Source: Alistipes sp. UBA936 (GTDB lineage: Bacteria; Bacteroidota; Bacteroidia; Bacteroidales; Rikenellaceae). From it: DNA of 36,795 nucleotides. The notes under the pieces are model-generated. The model did no database searches. It was not told the origin of the DNA and saw only the letters and a program-made list of their open reading frames with translations. Positions within the stretch are counted from its first letter, which is position 1. Every line of letters begins with the position of its first letter. This document shows positions 1 through 7,464 of this stretch, piece after piece. The stretch is from NCBI GenBank assembly GCA_002293505.1, contig DBDI01000014.1:5264-42058 (forward strand), in the 5' to 3' direction. Position numbers and translations under genes: made by a program.

Positions 1-1065
1 GACTGGCTCGAACAGCACCTCCAGCAATACAAGGGTACGGTCATCGCCGTGACCCACGACCGTTACTTTCTCGACAACGTTGCGGGCTGGATCCTGGAGC
101 TCGACCGCGGCGAGGGTATCCCTTGGAAGGGTAATTATTCCGAATGGCTCGATCAGAAATCCAAGCGCCTCGCGATGGAGGAGAAACAGGAATCCAAGCG
201 CCGTAAGACCCTCGAACGCGAGCTCGAATGGGTTCGTATGAGCCCCAAGGCCCGCCACGCGAAATCCAAAGCCCGCCTCGGCGCCTACGACAAGATGCTC
301 AACGAGGATGGCCGCGAAAAGGAGGAGAAACTTGAAATTTTCATCCCGAACGGGCCCCGTCTGGGTAACGTTGTTATCGAGGCGCAGGGGGTGGCAAAGT
401 CGTTCGGCGACCGAGAGTTGTATTCGGGGTTGGAGTTTTCGCTTCCGCCAGCCGGTATCGTCGGCGTGATCGGCCCTAACGGAACCGGCAAGACGACCCT
501 GTTTCGGATGATTATGGGTCTGGAGCCGCCGACGAGCGGCACATTTAAAGTCGGCGAGACGGTCAAACTGGCCTACATCGACCAGCAGCACAAATCCATC
601 GAGGCGGACAAAAGCGTCTACGAGGTAATTTCAGCCAACTCCGAGCACGTCCAATTGGGCAACCGCTCCGTTCCCGCCCGCGCTTACGTATCGCGGTTCA
701 ACTTTTCCGGCTCCGATCAGGAGAAAAAATGCGGCATCCTCTCCGGCGGCGAGCGCAACCGCTTGCATCTGGCGCTGGCTTTGAAGGAAGAGGGCAACGT
801 TTTGCTGCTCGACGAACCGACCAACGACATCGACGTCAACACGTTGCGCGCGCTGGAGGAGGGGCTCGAAAACTTTGCCGGTTGCGCCGTCGTCATCTCG
901 CACGACCGCTGGTTCCTAGACCGTATCGCCACTCACATTTTGTCCTTCGAGGGCGACGGGCGGGTGGTCTTCTTCGAGGGCAGCTACTCCGAGTACGAGG
1001 AGCACAAACGCGCTCAGGGCATCGACCCCACCAAGCGCACAAAATACAGAAAGTTAGTCGAATAG
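1..1065 (+). CDS. ettA: Energy-dependent translational throttle protein EttA (ABC-F ATPase), 5' end missing
   Basis: The reading frame is open from base 1, so the start and most of the first ATPase domain lie outside the window; 354 residues remain of a family usually near 555. Visible in order: the end of ATPase domain 1 (switch-type THDRYFLDN), a charged helical linker rich in Lys/Arg/Glu (about residues 45-105), then a complete second ATPase domain with Walker A GPNGTGKTT, signature LSGGERNRL, Walker B LLLDEPTNDID and a second SHDRWFLD switch. ABC-F proteins are soluble and bind the ribosomal E site; EttA is known to gate the first peptide bond according to ATP level. The linker length and WKGNYSEWL motif fit EttA better than the antibiotic-resistance ABC-F proteins. 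hisS follows after 36 bp, so both may share a transcript. Confidence 0.9.
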   Translation, partial: DWLEQHLQQYKGTVIAVTHDRYFLDNVAGWILELDRGEGIPWKGNYSEWLDQKSKRLAMEEKQESKRRKTLERELEWVRMSPKARHAKSKARLGAYDKMLNEDGREKEEKLEIFIPNGPRLGNVVIEAQGVAKSFGDRELYSGLEFSLPPAGIVGVIGPNGTGKTTLFRMIMGLEPPTSGTFKVGETVKLAYIDQQHKSIEADKSVYEVISANSEHVQLGNRSVPARAYVSRFNFSGSDQEKKCGILSGGERNRLHLALALKEEGNVLLLDEPTNDIDVNTLRALEEGLENFAGCAVVISHDRWFLDRIATHILSFEGDGRVVFFEGSYSEYEEHKRAQGIDPTKRTKYRKLVE

Positions 1066-1101
1066 TCGGAACGCCGACAGCGTTTAAAAAGATACATACC
1101 A

Positions 1102-2418
1102 ATGAGCCAAAAGCCTTCAATACCCAAGGGGACGCGCGATTTTTCGCCCGCCGAAACTGCCCGGCGCAACTATATTTTCGACACTTGCCGCCGTGTTTTT
1201 CGCCTGTTCGGCTACTCGCCCATCGAGACTCCCGCGATGGAGAATTTGTCCACACTGTTAGGTAAATACGGCGAGGAGGGCGACAAACTGTTGTTCCGCA
1301 TCCAGAACTCCGGCGAGCAGGCGTCCGCTCCTCCCGAAAAGGGCCTGCGTTACGACCTCACCGTTCCTTTCGCTCGTTATGTTGTTCAACACCAAAACGA
1401 TATCGCATTCCCGTTCAAACGCTTCCAGATCCAGCCTGTTTGGCGCGCCGATCGGCCTCAGAAGGGTCGTTATCGCGAGTTTTTCCAGTGCGACGTCGAC
1501 GTGATCGGTTCCCGCAGCCTTGTTAACGAGCTTGAACTCATCCAGATAGTCGCCGAGGTTTTCGGCCACCTCGGCGTCGCCGTCACCCTCAAGCTCAACA
1601 ATCGTAAGATTCTTGCCGGTATCGCCGAGTCGATCGGCCATCCCGACAGTCTTGTGGACATCACGGTCGCGATCGACAAACTGGACAAGATCGGCCTGGA
1701 GGCTGTCAAATCGGAGCTCGCCGAGCGCGGCATAGACACCGACGCAATCGCCCGCCTCGAACCGATTCTTGCCCTGAGCGGCACCAATTCCGCGAAGCTC
1801 GACTCGCTCGCTGCGACGCTCTCCGACTCCGAAATCGGCCTGGCCGGGATCGCCGAGATGCGCGAGATTTTCGGCCTCGTCGATGCGCTCGAAATCCCGC
1901 TTCACATCGAGCTCGACCTGTCGCTGGCCCGCGGCCTGAATTACTACACAGGTACGATTTTCGAGGTTAAGGCTCGCGACTGGTCAATCGGAAGTATCTG
2001 TGGCGGTGGGCGTTACGACGATCTGACAGGTATTTTCGGTATGCCCGGCGTTTCGGGGGTAGGTATCTCGTTCGGGGCCGACCGGATATTCGACGTTATG
2101 GAGGGTCTCGACCTGTTTCCCGCTGAGGCTGTGGCTGGTACGCGCGTGCTTTTTCTGAATTTCGGCGGCGAGGAGCAGGCGGCTTCTCTGCGCCTTCTCG
2201 CCCGCCTGCGCGAAAAGGGTATTCCAGCTGAGATCTACCCCGAGGCGGCTAAAATGAAGCGCCAGATGGAGTGGGCCAACCGCCGTTCGATCCCATTCGT
2301 GGTTATCCTTGGTGCCGACGAGCTGGCCGCCGGAACTGTCACCCTTAAGAATATGCAAACAGGTGAACAGCAGCAGCTTCCCGCCGCCAGTCTGCCCGAA
2401 ATGCTAACAACAAAATGA
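1102..2418 (+). CDS. hisS: Histidyl-tRNA synthetase
   Basis: Class II aminoacyl-tRNA synthetase that charges tRNA-His in the cytoplasm. The 438 residues match the family length. Visible signatures are RYDLTVPFARYV near residue 85, the motif-2 stretch with WRADRPQKGRYREFFQCD, the histidine-binding motif ARGLNYYTGTIFEV, and GGGRYDDL, followed by the C-terminal anticodon-binding domain (VLFLNFGGEEQA onwards). The ATG at 1102 is preceded by an A-rich stretch and begins just before the conserved PKGTRDFSP opening of the enzyme. Its TGA stop overlaps the ATG of batA as ATGA, so translation of the two is probably coupled although their functions are unrelated. Confidence 0.96.
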   Translation: MSQKPSIPKGTRDFSPAETARRNYIFDTCRRVFRLFGYSPIETPAMENLSTLLGKYGEEGDKLLFRIQNSGEQASAPPEKGLRYDLTVPFARYVVQHQNDIAFPFKRFQIQPVWRADRPQKGRYREFFQCDVDVIGSRSLVNELELIQIVAEVFGHLGVAVTLKLNNRKILAGIAESIGHPDSLVDITVAIDKLDKIGLEAVKSELAERGIDTDAIARLEPILALSGTNSAKLDSLAATLSDSEIGLAGIAEMREIFGLVDALEIPLHIELDLSLARGLNYYTGTIFEVKARDWSIGSICGGGRYDDLTGIFGMPGVSGVGISFGADRIFDVMEGLDLFPAEAVAGTRVLFLNFGGEEQAASLRLLARLREKGIPAEIYPEAAKMKRQMEWANRRSIPFVVILGADELAAGTVTLKNMQTGEQQQLPAASLPEMLTTK

Positions 2419-3428
2419 CCTCTTTCGCCCATCCCGCCTGGCTTTGGCTCATCGCGCTCGTGGCGCCGATGACGGGGTGGTATATATATAAAGTGCGTAC
2501 CGCGGCCTCGATCACCGTCTCCACGACCGACACCTTCGTCCGCCGCCCTGAAACTGCCCCCCGAGCCCGCCCACGGCCTACCATTCGCACCTACCTCCGA
2601 CACCTCCCCTTCGCTCTCTCCTGCGTTGCTATCGTGCTGTCTGCCATCGCTCTGGCTCGGCCTCAGAGTTCCGAGACCGGTTCGTCGTCCACCACTCGCG
2701 GTATCGACATCGTTCTGGCGCTCGACATCTCCAGTAGTATGCTCGCCCGCGACTTCTCGCCCGACCGTATTGCTGTGGCTAAAGACGTGGCTGCCAGCTT
2801 TATTAACGACCGCCCGGGTGACCGTATCGGCCTCGTTGTTTTTGCTGCCGAGAGTTTCACCCAGAGCCCCCTCACGACCGATCGCGCGACTCTGTTAACC
2901 CTTCTGGCTCAGGTCGAAACGGGTGCAATCGAGGACGGTACGGCGATCGGTAGCGGCCTCGCCACTGCTCTTAACCGCCTTCGCGAGTCGGACGCGGCCA
3001 GTAAGGTCGTTATCCTGCTTACCGACGGGGTTAACAACACCGGGCGCATCGCTCCTCTGACCTCTGCCGAGATCGCTAAAACTCTCGATATCAAGGTCTA
3101 TACGATCGGCGTTGGTTCTCAAGGCGAAGCTCCTTATCCCGCTCGCGACGCTTGGGGCAATACGGTTATGGTTCGTATGCCGGTCGAGATCGACGAGCAG
3201 ATTCTCTCCGACATTGCTTCTCAGACTGGTGGCCAGTACTTTCGCGCCACCGACCGCCGCTCTTTGGAGGCCATCTACGCTGAGATCGACCGCCTGGAAA
3301 CCAGTGAGATAGAGACCTCTGAATTCACTCGTCACACCGAGCTATTCGGCCCCTGGGTGCTCGGCGCTCTGCTCGCCCTAGTGCTCGCTTTTTTAATTAA
3401 AATCCTGTGGCTTAGACCCTTGCCGTGA
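2415..3428 (+). CDS. batA: BatA-type von Willebrand factor A membrane protein
   Basis: A 337-residue inner-membrane protein with an N-terminal helix (about residues 8-24), a second helix near 62-82, a VWA domain, and a C-terminal anchor near 310-332. The metal-ion adhesion site is intact: DISSS at residues 104-108, followed by the conserved TDGVNNTG segment. Bat (Bacteroides aerotolerance) proteins are found in this phylum, usually in a moxR-DUF58-batA-batB-batC-batD-batE cluster; their molecular role is still unclear. Here the gene starts inside the end of hisS (ATGA) and batB follows with a similar overlap. No moxR or DUF58 gene precedes it and no TPR protein follows batB, so this is a reduced cluster. 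Confidence 0.88.
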   Translation: MTSFAHPAWLWLIALVAPMTGWYIYKVRTAASITVSTTDTFVRRPETAPRARPRPTIRTYLRHLPFALSCVAIVLSAIALARPQSSETGSSSTTRGIDIVLALDISSSMLARDFSPDRIAVAKDVAASFINDRPGDRIGLVVFAAESFTQSPLTTDRATLLTLLAQVETGAIEDGTAIGSGLATALNRLRESDAASKVVILLTDGVNNTGRIAPLTSAEIAKTLDIKVYTIGVGSQGEAPYPARDAWGNTVMVRMPVEIDEQILSDIASQTGGQYFRATDRRSLEAIYAEIDRLETSEIETSEFTRHTELFGPWVLGALLALVLAFLIKILWLRPLP

Positions 3429-4468
3429 TGTTTCGTTTTGCTCATCCTGAGATGTTTTGGTGGTTGCTGACGTTGGTTCCGGTGGCCGTCGCTTTTGCTT
3501 GGTCTGCTTTTCGGCGCCGGGCCCGCCTTCGTGCTTTCGGCGATCCTGCGACCCTCGCGCCCCTTATGCCCCTCGCTTCGCCCGCCGGTGTCGCCGTCAA
3601 AACCGCGCTCCTCGCCATTTCTATAGTCCTGATCGTCTGCTCGTTGGCTCGCCCTCAGTTGGGTAGTAAACTTCGCGAGGTGACTGTCCGCGGTATCGAG
3701 TTGGAACTCGTGGTCGACGTTTCGAATTCGATGTTGGCTCAGGACTTCGAACCCAGCCGCCTCGAGCGCACAAAATATGCCATCGGACGCCTTCTGGAGT
3801 CGCTCGATCAGGATCGCGTCGGGCTCGTCGTCTTCGCCGGGGACGCCTACGTCCAGTTGCCTATCACGTCCGATTACCTCGTCGCCCGTAGCTTCGTCAG
3901 CCAGATATCGCCCTCTATGGTTTCTCGCCAGGGTACGGCTATCGGTGCTGCTATCGACTTGGCTGCCAGAGGTTTTTCGAGTGGTAGTGAGGGCGCCGAG
4001 GGTGACGAAAGCAGCCGCGTGATGATCCTCATTACCGATGGCGAGAACCACGAGGACGACGCTCTTGCTGCTGCTCGCCGCGCTGCCGAGCGTGGTATCC
4101 GCATCTTCACGATCGGAATCGGTACTCCCGAGGGTGCGCCCATCCAAATCGGCGACGATTTCATTCGCGACGAGAACGGCGAGATGGTCGTGTCGAAACT
4201 CGACGAGCAGACCCTCCGCCTGATCGCTGCTCAGACCGACGGGGCTTACATTCGCTCCACTCCCCAAAGTCTTGGCCTCGAGGAGATTATCGCTCGTATT
4301 CGTGAGACTTCGGAGCGCGAATTTTCGACCCGTATGTTCGAAGAGTACGACGAGCAGTACGGTTGGTTTCTCGGCGCCGGTATGTTTTTCTTCCTTCTCG
4401 CGTGGGGCCTTCCTTCGCGTCGTAGTCGTATTTTGTCGAAATTAAATATTTTCCGCGGCGTCGAATAA
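3428..4468 (+). CDS. batB: BatB-type von Willebrand factor A membrane protein
   Basis: A 346-residue paralogue of the preceding protein with the same plan: membrane helices near residues 10-28 and 57-76, a VWA domain with an intact metal site (DVSNS at 97-101), the TDGENHEDDA segment, and a C-terminal helix near 315-332. I chose the ATG at 3428, whose A is the last base of the batA stop (TGATG). A GTG one codon earlier at 3425 would also work. Its end is 53 bp upstream of a tRNA gene that has its own promoter, so the hisS-batA-batB transcript probably ends about here, although no clear terminator is visible before the tRNA. Confidence 0.88.
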   Translation: MFRFAHPEMFWWLLTLVPVAVAFAWSAFRRRARLRAFGDPATLAPLMPLASPAGVAVKTALLAISIVLIVCSLARPQLGSKLREVTVRGIELELVVDVSNSMLAQDFEPSRLERTKYAIGRLLESLDQDRVGLVVFAGDAYVQLPITSDYLVARSFVSQISPSMVSRQGTAIGAAIDLAARGFSSGSEGAEGDESSRVMILITDGENHEDDALAAARRAAERGIRIFTIGIGTPEGAPIQIGDDFIRDENGEMVVSKLDEQTLRLIAAQTDGAYIRSTPQSLGLEEIIARIRETSEREFSTRMFEEYDEQYGWFLGAGMFFFLLAWGLPSRRSRILSKLNIFRGVE

Positions 4469-4479
4469 AAATTTTTGAT

Positions 4480-4487
4480 TATCTTTG
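4480..4487 (+). promoter_or_regulatory. -7 promoter box (TATCTTTG) for tRNA-Arg
   Basis: Exact match to the Bacteroidota -7 consensus TAnnTTTG, placed 34 bp upstream of the mature tRNA 5' end. No good TTTG -33 box is seen at the usual spacing. Expected start of transcription is about 4493-4495. Confidence 0.7.
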
Positions 4488-4498
4488 CACCCGCAACT

Positions 4499-4512
4499 CG
4501 GGGCGCGCCCCG
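4499..4512 (+). other. GC-only palindrome in the pre-tRNA leader
   Basis: Fourteen-base perfect palindrome CGGGGCGCGCCCCG, lying between the predicted transcription start and the tRNA. As RNA it can fold as a 5-bp stem with a CGCG loop. There is no U-run after it, so it is not a terminator. It may protect or shape the leader before RNase P cleavage, or act as a DNA-binding site; neither is shown. Confidence 0.5.
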
Positions 4513-4521
4513 TTCGCACAG

Positions 4522-4595
4522 GGCACCATAGCTTAATTGAATAGAGCATCTGACTACGGATCAGAAGGTTCCAGGTTTGAGTCCTGGTGGTGTCA
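4522..4595 (+). tRNA. tRNA-Arg (anticodon ACG)
   Basis: A complete cloverleaf can be drawn by hand: acceptor GGCACCA/TGGTGTC (one G-T pair) with discriminator A, D stem GCTT/GAGC, anticodon stem TCTGA/TCAGA around the loop CTACGGA, variable loop AGGTT, and T stem CCAGG/CCTGG around TTTGAGT. The anticodon is ACG; A34 is normally converted to inosine by TadA so that CGU, CGC and CGA are read. CCA is not encoded and must be added. These codons dominate for Arg in the plus-strand genes here. Confidence 0.96.
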
Positions 4596-4646
4596 CAGGG
4601 GCCCGAAGTGGGGGGGGGCAACAAAGAAGAAGAGGCTGTAAAAAAA

Positions 4647-4670
4647 GCCGTCACAAACGTGGCGGCTTTT
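4647..4670. terminator. Bidirectional intrinsic terminator between tRNA-Arg and the minus-strand lipoprotein gene
   Basis: An 8-bp stem (GCCGTCAC/GTGGCGGC, one G-T pair) with an AAAC loop is flanked by a run of A on the left and TTTT on the right, so it can stop transcription from both sides. It lies between the tRNA (ends 4595) and the stop of the convergent gene (4690). Confidence 0.8.
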
Positions 4671-4689
4671 GCATTTCGGCACCCGAACT

Positions 4690-6051
4690 TTACGCTTCCG
4701 GTTCGTAGGGGAACACGCTCCATCCCATCAACACATTCCCATAGAGATAGAACGTTACGTCGAACGCTTTCTTCGAGTTTTCGTCGGTCACCCTGTAGTG
4801 GCGCGTTGCACCGTAGCTCTCTACCAGTTCATATTCTCCCAACGCGATTTCGCCTCCCGTGTGCTCAGCAATCGCTGCATCGACCTTGGCCATAATGGTC
4901 GGCTTCTTGAAGGGGTCGCGCTCCAGTTTGCTCGGATCCGCCGTCCCGTCATACTTTCCTGCCAGCCTTTCCGCACGCTTTGCATCCGCATACGCTTTGA
5001 ATTGCTCACGCACGGCTGCATCCCTCAGCGAACCCACCGTAAAGATAGCGATTCCTTGCGCTCCGTTTTCCAAAGCTGCATCCATCTGGGCAAACATCTC
5101 CGGGCCGTTCGTTCCCGTCATTCCGCAGTAAAGTATCGTGTTCGGATTCTTCTGCGCCACGTTGTCAATGGTACAGTCGGTAATGAAGCTCACGTCCCTG
5201 GTGTAGAAGTTGTGGTACACCATCGGGAAGACGATATCGAGATTCCACTTTCCCCAATCCTGACGAACCATTTGGCGCGACATCGAGGGGGTGGGGAAGG
5301 GCGATGCTCCCATAACTTTTCCGTGGCTGTGAACCATATCTGCTATCTCGTTCGCAACCTCGGTGATCTGATCGCAGCGGAATTGCAGCCACTTTTCGTC
5401 CGTCGAGGGGTCTTCCTGATCTCTCGGGTCGTAGCCGTATTGCGCCTTGAATTGTTCGATCATCGCCGGATGATAGCCGTAGTCCCACTGTGGGTATTCT
5501 TTGTCCTGTACAATTCCGTAGCGCGGCCACAAGGTCGTCGGCAGGATCACGTCCACCATCCTGTGGTAGTCGATGGCGATTCCGTTCAGTCCTTCCACTT
5601 CGCAGTATGCTTTCACCTTGGCTAAGATGTGGTCACGCGCATCCCTCAACGCCGGGGTCAGGAACTTGTAGTAGCCCACATACGCGGGTTTGTCCAGCAG
5701 GCTTTCTCCCAGTCGGTTCACATCGAGCCAGTCTGGATGTTCGGCTTGCACTTGTGCCCGGTCGTGCTCCAGATTCATCGTCCACAGCCAGGCATAGACT
5801 TCGATTCCGTACTTGTGCGCTGTCGGGATTGCTGCACGATAGTCGTCCGGCGTTGGTGCATTGAGCATCACTCCGTCGATTCCGCTCTGCGCCATCACGT
5901 TGCACAGTGAGTCGAAGTTTGCTCCGGGCCTCAGATCCATCCAGGTCCAGAACATCGGGTAGTCCGTTGCAACCTTTGCCGGTTGCTGCTTTGTGCAGGC
6001 GGCCATAGCGGCCACGGCGAGCACGAGTAGGGATAGTTTAAGTGTTCTCAT
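4690..6051 (-). CDS. Lipoprotein with a GHL10-like (family 10-like glycosyl hydrolase) TIM-barrel domain
   Basis: 453 residues. The N-terminus is a lipoprotein signal ending in the lipobox MAAC (Cys19), so the protein should be anchored to a membrane facing the periplasm or cell surface. The body reads like the GHL10/DUF187 group of glycosidase-like TIM barrels: an early FWTWMDLRPG strand, IDGVMLN, GIEVYAWLW, a central GIAIDYHRM strand in which Asp and His would sit at the active site, then KVMGASPFPTPS and a late LDIVFPMVY strand. The C-terminal 60 residues look like a small separate beta domain. The substrate is unknown; these proteins are suspected to act on glycans, but few have been tested. 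It has its own promoter at 6089-6096 and stands alone on the minus strand. Confidence 0.75.
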   Translation of the reverse strand: MRTLKLSLLVLAVAAMAACTKQQPAKVATDYPMFWTWMDLRPGANFDSLCNVMAQSGIDGVMLNAPTPDDYRAAIPTAHKYGIEVYAWLWTMNLEHDRAQVQAEHPDWLDVNRLGESLLDKPAYVGYYKFLTPALRDARDHILAKVKAYCEVEGLNGIAIDYHRMVDVILPTTLWPRYGIVQDKEYPQWDYGYHPAMIEQFKAQYGYDPRDQEDPSTDEKWLQFRCDQITEVANEIADMVHSHGKVMGASPFPTPSMSRQMVRQDWGKWNLDIVFPMVYHNFYTRDVSFITDCTIDNVAQKNPNTILYCGMTGTNGPEMFAQMDAALENGAQGIAIFTVGSLRDAAVREQFKAYADAKRAERLAGKYDGTADPSKLERDPFKKPTIMAKVDAAIAEHTGGEIALGEYELVESYGATRHYRVTDENSKKAFDVTFYLYGNVLMGWSVFPYEPEA

Positions 6052-6088
6052 AGTAGTTTGGTATGAAAGTTGTTTAGTAGTATAGGCA

Positions 6089-6096
6089 CAAAGTTA
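6089..6096 (-). promoter_or_regulatory. -7 promoter box (TAACTTTG on the minus strand) for the GHL10-like lipoprotein gene
   Basis: Exact TAnnTTTG match reading towards the gene, with the box ending 37 bp before its ATG; predicted leader about 30 nt. It lies in the 73-bp divergent region shared with the DUF937-OmpA gene. I see no equally good box for that plus-strand gene. Confidence 0.65.
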
Positions 6097-6124
6097 ATCA
6101 TTAATTTTAAAAACTCATACAGTT

Positions 6125-7366
6125 ATGGCAAACATTTTCAACACCATCAAGGGCTTGATCACATCCGCACGCATCGCGACGGGCGCCGAAACACTGGGCG
6201 AGAGCCAGCACAAGGTCGCCGAGGGGGTCAACATCATTCTTCCGGCCCTGCTGGCCGAGATGCTCAAACGCCACGATTCCAAGGAGATCGAGGAGGTTCT
6301 CCACGAGGCCGAGCACCAGAAACTCTACGACGACTACGACCGCATCTGGCGTGGTAGTGGCATCGAGAACCACATCAACGTCGGCGAGCGTATGGAGAAC
6401 CGTCTCCTTTCGCCCCACGACGTCAGCTTCAACGAGGCCGTCGGTAAGAAGGTAGGCATCGCTACCGAACACGCCGACCGCCTCACTAACTGGATCTCCG
6501 CCACGATCGCCGGTTGGGTTGCCGGTCAGATCAAAGAGGGTAAGAGCTACAAGACAATCCTGGGCGAACTATCCAAGGAAAAAGGCTTCCTCAAGGAACA
6601 CATTTCCGCAGAGATCATCAAGCTTCTCGGCCTCGAACACGCTCTCGGCATTGCTGCTCCGGCCCATAAGGCTGTTCACCACCGCGATGAGACAGTCATC
6701 GAGGTCGTTCCCGGCCGCGTCGGTAAGGACGGTAAGAAACGTTGCGGCCTGTGCTGGTTGTGGTGGTTGCTCGGCATCCTTCTTCTGGCTCTGATCCTCT
6801 TCTTGTGCTTCCGTAGCTGTTGCCGCAAGGGCGACATCAAGACCCACGAAACCGTGACCGAGATTCGCACCGTCCATCGCGCTCCCGCCTTTGAGGCTGT
6901 CCCGATGACCCTGCCCGACGGCACCAAGATCACGATGTACACCGGTAATCTCGAAGAAGCCATCAAGGCGTTCCTCGACAGCGACAAGTTCAAGAACGCC
7001 ACCGACGCCGAGCTTCGCACCGTATGGTTCGAGTTCTCCGACATCGACTTCGAACACAACTCCTCGACGGAGCTTATGGACGGTAGTCAGGATCGTCTGG
7101 TAGGTCTGGTAAAACTTCTCAAGAATTATCCGAACGAGAGGATCAGGATCGGTGCGTTTGCCGACAAGACCGGTACTCGCGCCGTGAACTATGCTATCAG
7201 CCTGAAGCGCGCCGAAACAGTTAAGGCTACCCTCGAAGCGGTAGGCTTCCCCTCCACACACATTTCTATCGAGGGCTTCGGCGAGCAGTTTGCGACCGTT
7301 CCCGAGGCCGCTTCGGATGCGCAGCGTGCTCCGGACCGCGACATCGCAATGCGCTTTACAAAGTGA
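6125..7366 (+). CDS. DUF937 - transmembrane - OmpA-like peptidoglycan-binding protein
   Basis: 413 residues in three parts. Residues about 5-180 resemble DUF937 (opening FNTIKGLITSARIATGAETL, NIILPALLAEML, then a second helical block with ISATIAGWVAGQIKEG). One strongly hydrophobic helix spans about 209-229 and is flanked by several cysteines and basic residues. Residues about 290-413 form an OmpA C-terminal domain: a beta strand with FEFSDIDFEHNSS, GAFADKTGT with the diaminopimelate-contact Asp, NYAISLKRAETV with the conserved Arg, and the usual final strand. There is no N-terminal signal peptide, so the central helix should be a signal anchor, putting DUF937 in the cytoplasm and the OmpA domain in the periplasm on peptidoglycan. 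DUF937 has no established function that I know of. It appears to be a single-gene unit ended by the terminator at 7387-7423. Confidence 0.82.
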   Translation: MANIFNTIKGLITSARIATGAETLGESQHKVAEGVNIILPALLAEMLKRHDSKEIEEVLHEAEHQKLYDDYDRIWRGSGIENHINVGERMENRLLSPHDVSFNEAVGKKVGIATEHADRLTNWISATIAGWVAGQIKEGKSYKTILGELSKEKGFLKEHISAEIIKLLGLEHALGIAAPAHKAVHHRDETVIEVVPGRVGKDGKKRCGLCWLWWLLGILLLALILFLCFRSCCRKGDIKTHETVTEIRTVHRAPAFEAVPMTLPDGTKITMYTGNLEEAIKAFLDSDKFKNATDAELRTVWFEFSDIDFEHNSSTELMDGSQDRLVGLVKLLKNYPNERIRIGAFADKTGTRAVNYAISLKRAETVKATLEAVGFPSTHISIEGFGEQFATVPEAASDAQRAPDRDIAMRFTK

Positions 7367-7386
7367 CGCTGTTAAGTTTATCATAA

Positions 7387-7423
7387 AATCGGGCCTTGCA
7401 ATTTGCGGGGCTCGATTTTTTTT
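7387..7423 (+). terminator. Intrinsic terminator after the DUF937-OmpA gene
   Basis: Stem AATCGGGCC/GGCTCGATT (one G-T pair) with a loop of about 12 bases, followed by a run of eight T. The hairpin and T-run overlap the -33 box and spacer of the promoter for lipA, so the end of one unit and the start of the next share the same bases. Confidence 0.75.
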
Positions 7424-7432
7424 GTATCTTTG
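7402..7432 (+). promoter_or_regulatory. Bacteroidota housekeeping promoter for lipA-lipB-recJ
   Basis: TTTG at 7402-7405, a 19-bp spacer, then TATCTTTG at 7425-7432: an ideal match to the -33/-7 arrangement. Predicted start near 7438, giving a leader of about 25 nt before the GTG of lipA. Confidence 0.82.
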
Positions 7433-7464
7433 CGCCAATTGGAAAATAATAAACAAAAAACAGG

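Noticed and set aside
1..1065. ABC-F protein as an antibiotic-resistance determinant
   Set aside because: The linker and neighbouring housekeeping genes fit EttA; nothing points to a resistance-type ABC-F or to a mobile context.
4610..4618. Run of nine G after tRNA-Arg as a possible phase-variable tract
   Set aside because: It lies between a tRNA and a terminator, not in a promoter or coding region, so a length change would have no evident effect.
4669..5625. A 318-codon plus-strand frame inside the minus-strand lipoprotein gene
   Set aside because: The minus-strand frame has a lipobox, a promoter and family-like barrel strands; the plus frame has none.
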